Shown here piece by piece: positions 6,280-7,665 of a stretch of 7,665 nucleotides of DNA; position 1 is the stretch's first letter, and every line of letters begins with the position of its first letter. The stretch comes from an uncultured Eubacterium sp. (lineage in GTDB: Bacteria > Bacillota_A > Clostridia > Lachnospirales > Lachnospiraceae). Both the position numbers and the translations under genes were made by a program. The stretch is taken from positions 1 to 7,665 of the forward strand of contig CAOKJJ010000208.1 of the NCBI GenBank assembly GCA_948468465.1, written 5' to 3'. The notes under the pieces are model-generated. The model made no database searches. It saw nothing but the letters and a program-made list of their open reading frames with translations, and had not been told where the DNA came from.

Positions 6280-7236
6280 ATGAAGGAAGAAATGACAACG
6301 GAACATATGAACGGCGATGCAGAAAACGAGTCAAAACAGCAAGGCGGAAAAAAGAATACGGAGGATTACCTGGTAAGGGCGACTGCGGCACAGGGCGCTG
6401 TCCGGGCATTTGCGGTTACATCCAGGCAGCTTACAGAGCAGGCCAGAAGGCATCATCACACGAGCCCGGTGATTTCAGCAGCGCTTGGCAGGCTTTTGGC
6501 GGCCGGGGCAATGATGGGAACGATGATGAAAGGAAACCAAGATCTGCTGACCTTGCAGATCATAAGCAACGGCCCCGCAAAAGGGCTTGTAGTTACGGCC
6601 GATGCGGCAGGACATGTCAAAGGCTATCCGAAAGTGGCCGACGTGGAATTGCCGGCAAACGCGATGGGAAAGCTGGACGTTGGCGGCGCTGTCGGCAGCG
6701 GCATCTTACGTGTCATCCGGGACTTGGGATTAAAAGAACCTTATACAGGAACAACACAGCTTCAGACAGGAGAGATCGCGGAAGATCTGACTTATTATTT
6801 CGCGTCATCAGAACAGACACCATCTTCAGTCGGGCTTGGCGTCTTAGTCGATACCGATTGTACGATTCGCCAGGCAGGCGGTTTTATTATACAGCTGATG
6901 CCGCAGGCCGGTGATGAGGTGATAGAACAGCTGGAAAAAAATATTTCACTGCTGCGCCCCGTTACCGATATGCTGGAGCAGGGGCTTTTACCGGAACATA
7001 TGCTGCAAGAGCTGTTAAAAGGGCTGCAAATGGAGATCATAGACCATATGCCGGTAAGCTTTGCATGCAGCTGCTCGAAAGAACGAATACGAAAAGCACT
7101 GGCAAGCATTTCCAAAAAGGACTTGCAGAGCATGATAGATGATGGAGAACCCATTGAGGTAAAATGCCAGTTTTGCAATACGGCATATACATTTGAGGTA
7201 GAAGAGCTAAAATTTATTACTGAGCAACAGAATTAA
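6280..7236 (+). CDS. hslO: Hsp33 redox-regulated molecular chaperone
   Basis: Hsp33 is a cytoplasmic holdase activated by oxidation: four cysteines bind zinc when reduced and form disulfides on oxidative or bleach stress, unfolding a linker that then binds unfolding proteins. The protein shows the N-terminal domain start DYLVRATAAQGAVRAFAV (29-46) and the family block ISNGPAKGLVVTADAAGHVKGY (95-116). The C-terminal zinc site has all four cysteines: Cys263 and Cys265 (CSC) and Cys296 and Cys299 (CQFC). At 318 residues it is slightly long because of an N-terminal extension of about 28 polar residues before the family start. The start is uncertain: ATG 6280 has only a distant AAGGG (6261-6265), ATG 6292 has AAGGA (6283-6287) rather close, and ATG 6307 lacks a site. 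The stop codon lies inside the terminator hairpin. Confidence 0.95.
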   Translation: MKEEMTTEHMNGDAENESKQQGGKKNTEDYLVRATAAQGAVRAFAVTSRQLTEQARRHHHTSPVISAALGRLLAAGAMMGTMMKGNQDLLTLQIISNGPAKGLVVTADAAGHVKGYPKVADVELPANAMGKLDVGGAVGSGILRVIRDLGLKEPYTGTTQLQTGEIAEDLTYYFASSEQTPSSVGLGVLVDTDCTIRQAGGFIIQLMPQAGDEVIEQLEKNISLLRPVTDMLEQGLLPEHMLQELLKGLQMEIIDHMPVSFACSCSKERIRKALASISKKDLQSMIDDGEPIEVKCQFCNTAYTFEVEELKFITEQQN

Positions 7237-7256
7237 CACTGTGTTGCGTTTTTTTT
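7224..7256 (+). terminator. Intrinsic terminator of hslO overlapping its stop codon
   Basis: GCAACA (7224-7229) pairs with TGTTGC (7242-7247), followed after one G by eight T (7249-7256). The TAA stop (7234-7236) is in the loop, so the 5-prime arm is still coding. A near-identical twin lies inverted at 505-537. Confidence 0.8.
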
Positions 7257-7272
7257 GGATGGCGATGCGGAC

Positions 7273-7299
7273 GCCGGGTGAGGGGGAAATGGCCTGGCT
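7273..7299 (+). repeat. Single arm of the palindromic element
   Basis: This 27-base stretch matches the end arms of the 240-bp element (complement of 466-492 with one difference; 253-279 also with one difference). Flanking sequence on both sides matches the flanks of that element in inverted orientation: CGGACGCC before, and GGCTGATTTTC (7296-7306) after, equivalent to 245-255. The site therefore corresponds to the left element with the body missing. Confidence 0.8.
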
Positions 7300-7523
7300 G
7301 ATTTTCTCAGGCTTTACGTATAAACTCTTGAACAGTTATGAAAGAATCTGCAGCTGTTAAAATCTCACTGAAGATTCAAATGATTGCATGAAAAAGAATA
7401 CCATCTGTAATATTTGCAAATACCACCTGGTATCCCTGCCAGTCATCGTAATACCTGATCAACGAAATCATAGAAATATACAACAGCTTAACGCTATAAT
7501 TCTCGTAAAGCCAGCCAAAACCA
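7300..7523 (+). repeat. Spacer block conserved in inverted orientation with 28-252
   Basis: This gene-free stretch aligns to the reverse complement of the left flank, with perfect matches at 7404-7420 and 7429-7458. The latter contains GGTAT and ATACC (7429-7433, 7451-7455), which could form a 5-bp stem over a 17-base loop. On the minus strand a frame from ATG 7471 to a stop at 7376 (31 codons) parallels the short frame in the left copy; I do not call it a gene. A longer plus-strand frame at 7388-7612 crosses three different repeat segments and is not coding in my view. Confidence 0.85.
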
Positions 7524-7665
7524 GCTGGATGAGGGGCGGGGCCTGGATTTCGGTGACGTTGGAAGAATGTTTAGAAGTCCTTAGTATTCTGCTCGTTAAA
7601 TCAGGGGCGTAGCCCAGCGTCGCTTTTAGCCACTGGCGTTTAGCCAGGGGCGGATAGCATGCCCC
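7524..7665 (+). repeat. Second palindromic element, truncated by the window edge
   Basis: It begins with an arm (7524-7550) identical to the complement of bases 1-27 and related to, but distinct from, the arm of the 240-bp element. Then follows a 101-base core (7555-7655) matching 286-386 with 9 differences and no gaps, including a third copy of the 27-bp palindrome (7564-7590) and the hairpin CTGGC/GCCAG (7633-7637, 7643-7647). The right half lies beyond the window, so the full length and closing arm cannot be seen. Confidence 0.8.

Noticed and set aside
6360..6364. GGAGG as an internal start signal for hslO
   Set aside because: No ATG, GTG or TTG follows in frame at a usable distance; the bases encode the Glu-Asp before YLVRA.
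7388..7612. Plus-strand frame of 74 codons in the right flank
   Set aside because: It spans the spacer block and the start of the second palindromic element; its C-terminal part only reflects the repeat core.

Overview
The window looks like a low-to-moderate GC Gram-positive Clostridia genome, most likely a gut Lachnospiraceae-type organism. This is inferred from AGGAGG-type ribosome binding sites, GTG and TTG starts, sigma-A promoters with 17-bp spacers, a secreted DUF1002 protein, and a relic of an AgrC-like (GHKL) sensor kinase. No species can be named from the sequence alone.

Layout. Bases 1-545 carry no gene. They consist of repeats: an inverted copy of the block at 7213-7550, interrupted by a 240-bp palindromic element (253-492), and ending in a leftward terminator (505-537). 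A strong promoter (642-670) then drives a rightward operon of three genes. These are a cytoplasmic protein related to methyl-accepting chemotaxis signalling domains (747-1700), an alpha/beta-hydrolase of the monoacylglycerol lipase/lysophospholipase type (1720-2694) and a secreted DUF1002 (YpuA-like) protein (2715-3908), with gaps of 19 and 20 bases. A small inverted-repeat element (3932-4025) separates this operon from a convergent, unrecognised membrane protein (4032-4967, minus strand, TTG start, own promoter). Next come the C-terminal remnant of a GHKL histidine kinase (5090-5383), then a promoter with an extended -10 (5398-5426), a class I SAM-dependent methyltransferase (5464-6219) and the redox-regulated chaperone Hsp33 (hslO, 6280-7236). 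The hslO stop codon lies inside its own terminator hairpin.

The right flank (7237-7665) is gene-free and carries the same repeat family as the left flank. It has the terminator, a single arm of the palindromic element, a roughly 220-bp spacer conserved with the left flank, and the start of a second, related palindromic element that runs off the window. The whole gene block therefore sits between long, diverged inverted repeats with matching order. This is the most unusual thing in the window. The genes look like ordinary chromosomal housekeeping and accessory functions. I see no obvious defence, toxin or biosynthetic system, and the candidate for something undescribed is the structured repeat family.
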